A stretch of 64,000 bases of DNA. Source: Rhodotorula mucilaginosa (Eukaryota > Basidiomycota > Microbotryomycetes > Sporidiobolales > Sporidiobolaceae). The stretch's first letter is position 1; each line of letters opens with the position of its first letter. Under the pieces are notes generated by a model. The model saw only the letters and a program-made list of their open reading frames with translations, did not search any database and was not told where the DNA came from. Positions 1 to 10,647 of this stretch are shown here, in pieces. The position numbers and the translations under genes were made by a program. Location: positions 1,364,001 through 1,428,000 of the forward strand of contig CP137866.1 of NCBI GenBank assembly GCA_034406715.1, read 5' to 3'.

Positions 1-90
1 AGAAAAAGAACATCAATACCGAGCTGCGGAAGCGCGCAGCCCTTTTCGATCTGCTCGGCCGAGGGAAGCGGCGAAGCCGTTCCGGTTGGC

Positions 91-327
91 TTACGCCACC
101 GTGGGTTCACTCGTCGACACGAGCGCCGGACTTCGAGCAATCTCGGTGCAAATGCGCAGATCTCGCGCAATCTCGACGATCACAGAATAGGGCCGGTTGC
201 CGAGCATGGCGCCGCCTCGCTTCGACTGGAGGGCGCCCCGAGCAATTGACTCGAAGAACCCCTTGAGACTCTCAACGGGGTCTACCCACAACTCCCGAAC
301 GAAATTGGGATCAAAAGGCCCAGACAC
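91..327 (-). CDS. possible terminal exon of an unresolved gene
   Basis: A minus-strand frame of 78 codons ends at 91. It has even, protein-like composition (acidic and hydrophobic residues, a PFDPNF start, a later VIVEIARDL stretch). A pyrimidine/CAG acceptor-like site lies just upstream, near position 330, so this looks like the last exon of a spliced gene rather than a complete one. The upstream exon or exons would lie at about 420-820, where a gtaagt donor can be seen near 510, but no frame joins convincingly. I recognise no family. It could also be a chance frame. Confidence 0.3.
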   Translation of the reverse strand: MSGPFDPNFVRELWVDPVESLKGFFESIARGALQSKRGGAMLGNRPYSVIVEIARDLRICTEIARSPALVSTSEPTVA

Positions 328-330
328 CTA

Positions 331-822
331 CCTGTGAGTGACTCTGTCTGCAATTTGGACACACGTACACAAATGTGCAGAGCTTTGTAGCACTCCAGGT
401 TCCCTGCGCCCTACCTTTCATCAACCCTTGCTTCGTGACTTTTCGAGTCTTCTCTCATCGTCCAAAGGCTGACCTTGTTGCCCCCCAGCGTCTACATTGA
501 CGAGTTTCAGACTTACAACGAATTGAAGACTGTGCAGAATCGGCGCAGTGGGCAACGGCTGTCCGCGCCAATCCGGAACTCGACTGGACGAGCACTTCCC
601 TCGCCAAGACTGCACATACGACGCTGCGCCGGCATACAATAGCCCTGTTCCTTCACATTAGAGTGCCATACAGTCCTTTTCCGGTAGATAGCTATCCAAC
701 TCTTCAACCGCTGCAAACTGCGCAAGATGGGCCGCCACGACCCTTCCTTCCGCTGCAAGATCCCGGTCCGAGTTATCGTGTACCCCTGTATTACATACGC
801 ATCTCTCCATTCTAGACTGGAA
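331..822. other. unassigned sequence, possible upstream exons
   Basis: Several short overlapping frames occur on the minus strand, one with a good gtaagt donor near 510 and another that reads into the 3' end of the next gene. None gives a recognisable protein and none can be joined with confidence to the frame ending at 91. Confidence 0.4.
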
Positions 823-2008
823 CTACTCGGACTCCTCGCCCGAGATACCGCCCGCACTGAGCTCCGATTCATCGCTTTCCTCGTCACTCGATTCTGCCTC
901 CTCACCTTCTCGCACTCGCTTCTTCTTCCGCCGCTTCACTTGCGCGAGAATCCGATCGAGCTTCCGCTGCATCTTCCGCCGCGCCTTGTCCGATGCCTCC
1001 GCCCTCGCATTCGCAGCCCGCACCTGCTCATCCGACTGCTGCACCTGGCCAATGCTCAACCCGTACACGCGCTCTTGAGCCTGTTGAACATGCGCAGCGA
1101 AAAGCGACTCGATGGTGTTAAGGAGGGCGTCAGGCGAGAGGAAGGGTGGGAGCGCGGGGTTGCCGGAAGCGGGTTCGGGGAGGATGGCCGAGAGGTTGAT
1201 CCGATCTGTCGGAATCGTCGGGACCGTGGACTCGTACTCGTCGGAGACGAACACCTTGTAATACGGCATTGCTCTTGTCTTCTTGCGGCCTAGGTGTTCA
1301 GGACTGTGCCGAGTGGGAGGTGTCAGTCCGTGCACATCTCCGTCACGTCACGAAAAGCGTCGATGGCCCTCTCCTTGGCGTCCCTAGGAAGGAACTCACT
1401 GCGCAAGTAGCAAGATTCCGAAGGTCCCATTGTCGAGACAAGTCTGTTTGAACTGGACAGGAGGGAGGTATCAGCGTGATCCCGCAAGATATAAAGCGAG
1501 CGCGCTCACGTTGTGCGCGAGGGTTTCGGTACGTTCATGATGCGACTTTATTTGCTCGGCTCGAGTCCGCGGCTTTGTCGCACAACGCCTCGCCGACTTC
1601 TCGGCAGCTTTCATGCGAGCTAGACTCGCAAGAAGAAGCGTGGTCAGTGATCAGCGGAAGCGAGGGACGGAAGTAGACCGACCGACCTAGTCTTTTCTTG
1701 CCTTGACCATGAGCTGCTTTCTTCCGCTTCTGCGGTGGTCCATCTTGAGCAGCACCAACCGATTGGCGCATGGGCGAGCCCGCACGAACCGGCTGGGTCC
1801 CGTCATCGGAATCGCCCGATCCCCCGAGAGCAAGCCCCGTTTCCGCCGGCTGCCTGCGTACAGCAGACTGATCCGGGTCGCCGCTGCTCGCCGGCGGGTA
1901 ATTCGTGTTGATGACCAGGAGCGCAGGGTCGATTTGTTGCAAACCAGGAGCGGTGGGCGGCGGCGCAAGCGAAAGCGATGGATCGGGGTCGGTCGGAGCG
2001 GCCGACAA
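823..2008 (-). CDS. hypothetical basic/coiled-coil protein, 5' end unresolved
   Basis: Four exons join in frame: from about 2008 to 1683, 1624-1510, 1452-1400 and 1303-823. The introns are 50-96 nt, with donors gtcggt, gtgagc and gtgagt. The visible product is about 324 residues. The order is a Pro/Ser-rich acidic start, a KRKK basic patch, a Lys/Arg-rich middle (LARMKAAEK), a conserved-looking MPYYKVFVSDEYES segment, a helical coiled-coil stretch rich in Ala/Gln/Arg, and an acidic Glu/Ser tail after KRRKKKR. The two basic patches suggest a nuclear protein; that is inference. Upstream of 2008 the frame meets a stop with no acceptor between, so the true start is not placed. An exon-like frame ending in a gtacgt donor lies at about 2490-2280 and may belong here. 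I do not recognise the family. Confidence 0.5.
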
Positions 2009-3064
2009 CGGAGCGGCCGAGGAAGTCGTGCCGGATGGAGAGTGCCCGGTTCAAGGAGATAAAAGTCAGGCCGCCGCCGCATTGTTCGCCAGGCGCGTAG
2101 GAAGGAGCAGCGTACCCGACCAACCGATCCGGCGAGACCGCTTGGAGAACTGATCGCGCCGCTCTCGGGCTCTACTGGCGGGTCTCCTGTCGAAGTCGAC
2201 GACGAAGCAGCAAGTTCACGGAGTGGTTCATCCCCAGTGAGCGCGCGCTAAAGCCAGAAGACCAGCCGAAAGACGCGGACGTACCGGAGCTGATCAGCCC
2301 GCCCAGAGGCACGGCGGACTTTGCGTTGGCATGGTGAGCCAAACGAGGACCATCACGCGGAAGCGGGCAGTTCCTGACCGTGTAGCGGCGCTGGATTCGA
2401 GCGGTAGCCATGATGAGAACCGAGACCAGCAGTGGGGGAGCGAAGCAGCGATGGCCGCCAAACAAAGCAGCGTCGGCCGACTTGCGCAAAAGTCAGCGAA
2501 AGACGATTTCACCAATCGGATCTGGCAAATCCACAAAGCTGTCACTCTTCCCGATCAAATCGGCCTATTTTGAGCCCGCCTACAGTACATACTGTAACTG
2601 GGATCTTCGGGTCGACCGCGCGCGCTGCCGCTTTCCGATTTCGGGCAAATGAACAGGTGGTTAGCTTATCCGCAATCGGACGCCGCGAAACTCTGCGGCT
2701 GATACAGTAACTGCTCTTGGTAATGCGCCCTTAGAACGTGCGCCGTGCTACAATACCAGCCCAACAGCGCTGCTCATCGAACCTTGCGTCGTCATCTAGC
2801 CATCAACCCTCGCAGCTGCCACAAGTGGGCACAAGGGCGAGCGTAGGGGCAACAAACTGCTCCCGAGACCGAGCCGCTTGCTGTCTGCGTCGTGCTGCGT
2901 GAACCGATCCTTGCGACGTCGAATCTGCCGCGACAAAGGGTTCCGATTTCGCACGACGTCCTCGGCAGCAGCTAAGCACCGCACCACACGCCAGGCTGCG
3001 TGTGTCTGCACCGCTATTTTTTAACCGGCTCGACTCAGTCTCCAGCCCACCGCACGCAAGCAGC
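2009..3064. other. 5' region between two genes
   Basis: About 1.06 kb. The left part may hold first exons of the minus-strand hypothetical gene (a frame at about 2489-2280 ending in a gtacgt donor). The part from about 2500 to 3064 shows only short overlapping frames in both directions and serves, at least in part, as the upstream region of the syntaxin gene. Confidence 0.4.
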
Positions 3065-5209
3065 ATGGCTCGAGACCGCCTGGCTGCGATCCGAGTACGT
3101 TGAGTGATCCGTTGTTGTCGAGTCTGGCCCACTTCACCCCTCGCTGACGATGCCTTGACTTCTCAGGAGCGACGTGCGCAAGGCCTCAGCGATCCCCCGA
3201 GTACCCCTCGCCCACCCCGGTCGCCGAGCCCTCCCGCGAGGATAACATCTTGGGCCCCGTCCTCCGTTCCTCCCGACTCTCCGCGGGACTTTAACCCCTT
3301 CGCGTTTCAGCAAGCGGAACATAGCCCGCCCTCGACCCCTTCGCAGCAAAACCTCCGCCGAAGATCCTCGTCGCCAAAACCGCCAGCTGCGACGGGTTGG
3401 TTCTCCGGTTTCACGTGGGGCTGGAATGCCACGAGCGCACCCACGACGCAGCCGCCTTCGGTTGCCGACGCTCCGGCGAGCGTGCGGACTCCTCCGACGA
3501 TACATGAACAGAGCCCAGTCTTGAATTACGATTCGCCGCATCTCGTCGCCACCGACTTTGCCTCGTACCCATATTCTCCGGAGGCAGAGATCCCTCGGGA
3601 CTTTAACCCGAACGACCCACCGCAACAACCACAGCACCTTCACCGACCATCTGTCGCTGAGACACTCGAATCGCCGCGCAGTTCCGTCGTCATCTCGCCA
3701 GACCTCGATGTTCAAGGTACTGCCGCGACGACTCTCCCGCCGGCAGCGGATCCGCAGAGACGCAAACGCAAGGTCAGCATGGTCCCGCTGGCGCCCACTC
3801 AACCGTATGGCGGGACAATCTACGAAGGAGACGCGCTGGACGAAGAGAAGTACGAGATGGGGCACCCGAATGAAGCCGCTCACAAGGAGTCAGCGACCAG
3901 CCAAATCGGCCGCGACGGCCGACCGCGGATCCAAAAGGGCGATGTACCGCATGAAGAGATGTCTGGGTTCTTTGAGGAGGTACGCGCAGTTTCATTTCTC
4001 TCCACGCGGCTCGACTTGCTCACGGAATTATCCTCTTCCAGATCACGACGCTGCAGCAAGATCTGCGTCGCGCGCACAGCCTGATCCAGATCATCGGCTC
4101 GCTTCGCGATCGACTACTGGCGATTCCGTCTGCCGAGAGTGCCGTCGGTATTGAAGTGCGCGACGACCTCACGGCACAGACCACTGCCGCTCGGGAGCTC
4201 TTCACCTCGATCCAGACTCGGGTCCGAGTCCTCGAGCAAGGCAACGCCAACCTGCGCGTCCTCATCCCCGCCGGACAATCTCTGTACAACCTCTCGCTGC
4301 AAGACGTCGACGTCCGAGAACAACAAGTCGGGCTGATCAAGGGTCGCTTCAAGGAGGTGATTCAGCGCTACGCCGAAACGGAGCGCGAGCACCGAGCGAA
4401 GCAGCGACTGAGGCTCGAGAGGCAGATCAAGGTGGTGAACCCTTCGCTGCCGCCGGAGGAGGTGCAGGATCTCGTCAACCGGGCCGAAGACGGCGAGAGC
4501 GGTGCCATCTTTGCCCAAGCGGTGAGTTGCGGCGCGACTTTCTCCCTTGCCGTATGCCTTCTCTCGGGAGCTCGCTACGGCCTGCACGAGAGATCTAAGC
4601 TACAAAGACTGACTTGTTAAGCGTTTGCAGACTACGGGTTATCGCAGCCAGGCGGCTCGAGGTGCCCTCCGCGAGGTTCAAACCCGCGCTGCGGAGCTCG
4701 CGCGGATCGAGCAGACGCTCATCGAGCTCGCGCAGCTCTTTCAGGATGTACGTTTCGCGCTCGTCTCTCGGATTTGTGCCAAATTCGCTGGTTGACAAAG
4801 TAACTCCCCCGTCGACTTCCCCCAGATGGCCATCATGGTCGAAGCTCAGGACGTCGTCATCGCCGAGGTGGAGCAGACTGCGGCGATCGTCTCGCACGAT
4901 ATGGAGAAGGGCGTCGAGCAAGTACAAGTCGCAGTCAAGCACGCCCGGAATGCGCGCAAGTTCCGATGGATTTGTTTCGGCCTCCTTGTCCTTATTCTCG
5001 TGAGTTCCTCCTTCACGGGCCCTCCAAAAACCCCTGCTTTAGCAACGAGCCCAGCTTTTGGTTACAAGAGTGAGACTAACCATATTGTTTTGGGTCAGGT
5101 GATTCTCGCAATCGTGCTCTGCGCGACGCTCATCCCGCCGGCGCTTCGAGCTCGCAACAACAACAGTAACGATACCCCGCCCCCAAGTCCTGCCGCTTCG
5201 ACGGCCTAG
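3065..5209 (+). CDS. SSO1: Sso-type plasma-membrane syntaxin (Qa-SNARE) with long N-terminal extension
   Basis: A t-SNARE that would pair with Sec9- and synaptobrevin-type partners to fuse secretory vesicles at the plasma membrane. Six exons: 3065-3094, 3167-3979, 4042-4521, 4631-4747, 4826-4999 and 5099-5209, giving about 574 residues. The first exon encodes only MARDRLAAIR, a start shared with fungal Sso proteins, which fixes the start codon. Residues about 11-270 are a Pro/Ser/Thr-rich extension not typical of Sso proteins (usually about 300 residues). A helical syntaxin N-domain follows, then the SNARE motif at about 442-527, with the zero-layer glutamine in MVEAQ (Q488). A single C-terminal transmembrane helix at about 528-552 is split by the last intron, and a short Asn/Pro/Ser tail ends the protein. 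Family assignment is firm; that the extension belongs to the same mRNA rests on clean splice sites and an open frame. Confidence 0.9.
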
Positions 5210-5912
5210 ACGCTTTAAGGTCGCTATCGGTCGGGCGGCGGGACGGAATCATCGCATGTCTCACTAGCAGGCTCGGCCGCCGCTGCTCCGCCGACCCTCG
5301 CCTGTCACTTGCTCCACGGTGTCACGGCTCCGTCTCCCCCGGCCTACCTGTACGTTGGGAGGGCCTCGTGCGCCGTACAGTCGAGACCGACTAGTGCGCG
5401 ACGGGCGATCTCTCTGAACCACGGCGTGCACTGCGCGATCCAGCAGCTTGCGAGCCGACCTGCAGCCTTCTCGGTGGCTGATTGATCCCCGTCGCTCGGA
5501 ACGGTTCTGGCCCGCATCGCGCAGTCTCACTTTCCTTCACATAGACGAACGTTGTAGCTAAAAGGCTCGTACGGAAGAGTTTGCTAGTCATGATCGGATC
5601 GGCCGGCGATGAGAATTCCGCCGCCAGCCGAAGCGAGCCTTGCGAGTCGCTGCGCGCTGCTGCAAGTCCCGCCTTTGCCTCGCTATCCGCTCAAGTCGAC
5701 ACTTTCGCCGAATCTGTGAGTCTGGCCCTTCCCTCTCCAGGACTGCACAGCAGCTGTCTGCGCTGGGAGATTACCCCGCGTTGCTCGGATCGAGAGCGCG
5801 TCATCGGTCGTCGAGCCGTCGGCTGCCCTCGCGCTCAACTGTTTCGCTCTTCTCTATACTCACACTCGCACAAGTTTCTGGAGCAGCCTATACCTATATA
5901 CACACAGAAATC
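5210..5912. other. intergenic and promoter of the SDR gene
   Basis: No convincing gene. A TATA-like ctatacctatata lies at about 5887-5900, some 15-25 nt before the start codon of the downstream dehydrogenase. Short frames in both strands look like chance. Confidence 0.5.
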
Positions 5913-7437
5913 ATGTCTCTCCCTTCCGACGGTCTCCCTCGCCCTTACCCCCAGCTGCCCAACAGCATGCTCGAGTACGTCTGGCTCTCCCACCCCACCC
6001 CCATCCCAGCACAAGATCTCGAGCTGATCCTGGAGTGCGCGTACTTCTGCAGGCTCTTCTCGATGAAGGGCAAGGTCGCGATCGTCACCGGCGGTTCGGG
6101 CGGCATCGGGTTCGCCGCCGCCGAAGCCCTCGCCGAGATGGGCGGTGACATTGCTTTGCAGTACCGCTCCGCCGAGGGCATGGACGAGCGCGCTGCCGAG
6201 CTCGGCAAGCGCTTCAACGTCAAGTGCAAGGCGTACCGGTGCGACGTCAGCGACTACGAGGGCGTCCAGAAGCTCGTTCAGGACGTCAAGAGCGAGTTTG
6301 GCCGGATCGATGTCTTTATCGCCAACGTGAGTCTGCGTGAAGGCCTATTCCCGAATACTTCCGAGCTGACCTGCATCTCTGCACTCAGGCTGGTATGGTA
6401 CGCTCGCGCTCTTTTTGCTACTTGAGACGCCGACTCAGGGAACGCGCGGAGCTAATGCGTTATTCTGCGTTCAGGGCGGCTCGGGCCGGATCAACGACCT
6501 CTCGCTCGAGCAGTGGCGCAAGATCCAGTCGGTCAACTACGACAGCGTCTTTTACGCGATGAAGGCGGTTGGTCCCATCTTTGAGCAGCAAGGTTCCGGA
6601 AGCTTTATCGCGACGACCTCGATCTCGGCGCACATTGTCAACGTCCCGCTCGACCAGGTGAGCCCTTACTTCCTCTGGGTCATGGCATACGCTGTTTCAT
6701 CACCCAGTCGGGATAAAAAGTGCTCGCATAGGACCATACTGAACCTGTACGTGTGTACACAGTCGGCGTACAACGCGTCCAAGGCCGGTGTCATGCACCT
6801 CTGCAAGTCGGTCGCGCGCGACTGGCGCCTCTTTGCCCGTGTCAACACCATCTCGCCTGGGTCAGTCTCCTCCTCCTCTCTTTCTGGGTCGTTGCCTTTG
6901 TCTCGGACCTGCCCGAGGGCGAGGAACCGAATGTCGAGCTGACGTCCGAAATTTTGTGGCTTGTTCCGGACCCCGTTTGTATCATCTCGCGCACAGCTTC
7001 TTCGACACGCCGATGGGTGCCGCTCCCGAGGTGCAGGAGACTGTCTACCGGTACAGCGTTCTCGGACGCCAGGGTGTCCCCGCCGAGCTCAAGGGCGCTT
7101 TCCTCGTGAGCTTTCTTCGCCTTGTCGGCACGCCAACCACGGGCTCTACACGAGATGTCGGGCCCTTAAGGACCGGTTCCAAGCTAACGCGACTGGGAAA
7201 TCCTCACAGCTGCTCGCCTCGGCCGCTGGCGGTTACATCACCGGGTGAGTCCTCCGCGAGAAATGACCCAGTTCCTCCCGAACAAACTATCTTGTTGCTG
7301 ACATCCTTTGCCTCCCGCTTGCAGAGCCGACTACCTCGTCGACGGGTATGTTGCTCGAGCCCTCCGCCTTGTCCGGAGGAGGAGACTCACCACTGACACG
7401 ACTTTTTTCCGCTCGCAGTGGTTACACCCTTTCGTAA
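5913..7437 (+). CDS. NADP(H)-dependent polyol dehydrogenase, SDR family (mannitol dehydrogenase / sorbose-xylulose reductase type)
   Basis: Classical short-chain dehydrogenase, probably interconverting a ketose and a polyol in the cytosol (mannitol/fructose or L-xylulose/xylitol). Eight exons: 5913-6326, 6389-6397, 6475-6657, 6763-6860, 6997-7105, 7210-7244, 7325-7345 and 7419-7437, giving 295 residues. The Rossmann motif TGGSGGIG is at 59-66, NAGMGG follows across the 9-nt exon 2, the catalytic serine is at about 190-192, and YNASK carries Tyr205 and Lys209. The C terminus is GADYLVDGGYTLS, where GGY is usual for this group. The roughly 50-residue N-terminal extension before MKGKVAIVT is seen in fungal sorbose-reductase-like members. 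Exact substrate cannot be told from sequence. The gene stands alone with no sugar-metabolism neighbours. Confidence 0.87.
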
Positions 7438-8262
7438 ATCTGCTTTACAAGTGGCGACTCCTAGAAGAAGATAAAAAGGGGCGCACTCCGCACCTTGTGT
7501 ATACCTGAATTTTACCGTCTATAACGAATGCAGGCGGACTTCCGAGAAGAATGAACGGGCGTGTTCTCTCAGTTCCGACTTCGGCGCTTCGGGGGCAAGC
7601 GTACGCGGACAACCTTGTGGAGCCGAGAGCGTCGACGACCCTCTCGTCCGCGCATGATTGAGAATCGCCTAAGCGCCTGCTCAAGTAGAGGGAGTGCGGC
7701 TGGTCCTCGTCCTCAGCTTCTGGCTTCAAAACGTCGCCGCCGCTTGCAGGCCAACTCGGAAACCGTACGTTTTTGCGCGCGGGTCACATGCATAGCGATA
7801 TGATTCGCAACTCCTCGTATCTACTGGAAGTCCTTCGCGCAGAGCTGGATCTGCTTGAAAATTCATCTGAATCCTCTCTCTTCCCCCCACTTGACGTGTC
7901 TGCTCTCGCCTTGCTCACGCTCTCTCACCGGAGTGATCTCGACGGCTTGCCTTGCTCGGTAGTGCTCTCCATAACGCAAAGCTGTGAGTCACGGCTCTCG
8001 CTCGGTCTGCTCCGCGCCTGCGACGCGTGCTCTCGACCTCCGGGGGTTCGGCCGTGACGACTCGACGTCGGAAAGGAAGCGGACAGCGAGGGACCGCAGC
8101 AGCCATGCCAGCGCGGCCACCGCAGTTAACCTTGAGAAGATTCGTCGGCTGATATGCGCGGCGCTCGAACGGGACGCTGACACTGCGTTCGGCCCTGACC
8201 AGCACCTCGCCGCTCTCTCTCGCCCGTCCCCAGAATCAGACTGTGAAGCAAAAAGCTAAGAG
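7438..8262. other. intergenic and coronin upstream region
   Basis: About 0.8 kb with overlapping short frames on both strands and no splice-compatible gene that I can defend. A weakly AT-richer purine stretch (gtgaagcaaaaagctaagag) precedes the coronin start codon. Confidence 0.45.
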
Positions 8263-10397
8263 ATGGGCAGCCGCTTCGTACGCGCGAGTGCGTACCGTCA
8301 CACGTACGGCGCTCCGGCCAAGCCAGAGAATCGCTATGACAACATCAAGATCAGCGGTCCGTCTCCCGGCAGACTCTCTTTTTTTCAGTCTGCCCAAACG
8401 GACTTTCCCTGATCGCTTTGCCGAATGGATGTACAGCTTCCGCTTGGGACACGAACTTGGTCTCGGCGTCGAGCAAGTACCTCGCTGTCAACTGGCAGGC
8501 ATCGGGAGGTGGAGCCTTCCTCGTCACGCCGCTCGACGTTACCGGAAAGGCGAGTGTCTCTTTCGCTCACTCGCTAGAGGAGACACTCTTCTCCGGCTCA
8601 GCTGTTCAAAACTGACAACCCCCTTCGTTTGCAGCTCCCGGACTTGTTCCCGCTTTGCCGGGGTCATACCGCTCCCGTCCTCGACACGGCCTGGTCGCCC
8701 TTTGACGACTCGCTCGTCGCCTCGGTCGGAGAGGACAGCGCCCTCGCCTTGACTCGCGTCGACGACCAGCTCTTGCACGATGCCTGGTCCCACGATCGCA
8801 AAGAGCACCTCCCCGACATTGAACCCCTCTGGCGTCAGAGCGCGCACGGTCGCAAAGCGGGCCACGTCAAGTTCCACCCGACCGCCGAGGGGATCCTCGC
8901 GACGGCGAGTAACGACGTCAAGATCTGGGACGTCAACGCCCAGAAGAGTGTCCTCCAGAGCGAGACGCACGCCGACATGGTCCAGTCGTTCGACTGGGAC
9001 TGGACGGGCTCGACCTACGCCACGACCTGCAAAGACAAAAAGTTGCGGTTGTTCGACCCGCGGAGTGGCGCCAAGGCCGTCACGGTCGCCGACTCGCACA
9101 CGGGCGTCAAGAGTTCGCGCGTGTGCTGGCTCGGGTCGCTCGACCGGATCGTCACGACCGGGTTCTCGCGCACGAGTGACCGACAGACGTTCTTGTGGGA
9201 CTCGAGGGACCTCACGAAAGGGCCGATCAAGCAGACGACGATTGACCAGAGCTCGGGAATGCTCATGCCGTTCTTTGTCGCCGGCAACAAGTGCGTCTTC
9301 CGCACCCGCAGATCATGGTCGAGCGGCGGCGCACTGACTCCACCTTCTCCTTTCGCAGCGTCCTCTTCCTTGCTGGCAAGGGGTGAGGCGTCATGCTGTC
9401 CTGCAGAGAGATCCTCTTCTGACTTTAGTTTCTTCGTCTTGTACAGAGACGGCAACGTCCGCATGTACGAACTCGCAGACGACGAACTCTTCTACCTGTC
9501 AGTATTCTTTCTCTCTCCGGGCTCCAATCCTATGGCGTTCCTCTTCTCTGACAAAGTCTTTCGGGCATAACGATTCGCAGTTCGGACTACTCGAGCCCGC
9601 ATCCGCAGCGCGGTATGTGCTTCGCCCCGGCACGCGCCGTCAACCCGGCTCACGCCGAGATCGGACGGGCGTACAAGGCCGTCGGTTCGACCATCGAACC
9701 GATCTCGTTCATCGTGCCGCGCAAGGTGGGTCTCCCCGCCACGAGGCTCTTTTTGCTCAGCCGCCCGCAGCAACCCAGGCCGATACTGACCTTCGCGGCG
9801 TAACGATTCATGTAGTCGGACGCGTTCCAAGCCGACCTCTTCCCTCCCGCGCCGTCTGACCAACCCGCCCTCTCCTCGACCGAGTGGCTGAACGGCAAGA
9901 CGGCCCCTCCCGTCCTGATCGACATGGAGACGCGGCAGATCTCGTCCTCGACTTCGGAGCAGCTCAAGCCGTACAAGGCTTCGACTCCTGCACCGGCACC
10001 GGCACCGGCGGAGAAGGCACCCGTGGAGAAGGCACCGGTGGAGAAGGCCCCGGAACCGACAACGACGACGACGACTCCTGCCCCCGCTGTCGTCGAGGCC
10101 AAGAAGGTCGAAGCACCGGCACCCGAACCGAAGAAGCAAGAGGAGGAGGAGCGATCGGTTAGTCCGACTCCAGCACCGGCAGTAGCAGCCGTCTCGTCTT
10201 CACCTTCGCACACGAATGGAGCCTCTTCAGCGCCGGCGCCCGTGCAGCAGAAGCAGCAGCCGAAGGACGACAACGACGAGGAACTTGCCGACTTGCGCGA
10301 AGAGAATGAGCACCTCCGGTCGGAACTGGCAGAGAAGGATGCCCACATCCGCGAACTCGAACTCAAACTCGAGCGGATCCGGACCGCCATGGCCTAG
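8263..10397 (+). CDS. CRN1: coronin, actin-binding WD40 protein
   Basis: Binds and bundles F-actin and modulates Arp2/3 and cofilin at cortical patches. Seven exons: 8263-8356, 8437-8549, 8635-9290, 9359-9382, 9447-9497, 9581-9725 and 9816-10397, giving 554 residues. The N terminus FVRASAYRHTYG matches the coronin signature. The beta-propeller follows (WDTNL, ASGGGAFLV, GHTAPVLDTAWSP, DVKIWD, then FLAGKGDGNVRMYEL just before the C-terminal extension, and IEPISFIVPRK). A low-complexity Pro/Ala/Lys linker spans about 390-500, and the last 30 or so residues form a Leu/Glu-rich trimeric coiled coil. Intron 2 (8550-8634) has a GC donor (AAG followed by gcgagt): no GT donor there keeps the frame into LPDLFPL. 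Intron 1 has a weak gtccgt donor. A nearer acceptor at 8388 would leave only a 32-nt intron and add residues absent from coronins. Confidence 0.93.
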
Positions 10398-10647
10398 ACA
10401 GCGTACCCCTCCTCATACCCGTTCTCTCTTCTGTTCGTCGTATACTCTTTTCTTTATTTCTTTGTATGGAAACTGTCTGTCCTCTTTCAGGCGCCGAAAC
10501 ATGAGTGCGAGAGACGAGATTTGGATAATTGCGACGTTGCGAACCGAGTAAGAACTATTTCCAAGGAGGAGAGAGAAGGTACTTCGACTAGACCTTGTGT
10601 GAGAGCGCGAGTTATCAGCTGAGGGCAAGTCGTCAGGGTTGAAACAC

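Noticed and set aside
8357-8388. Short intron in coronin using the tttttttcag acceptor
   Set aside because: It would be only 32 nt and would insert residues absent from coronins; the acceptor at 8436 gives the family sequence SAWDTNL.
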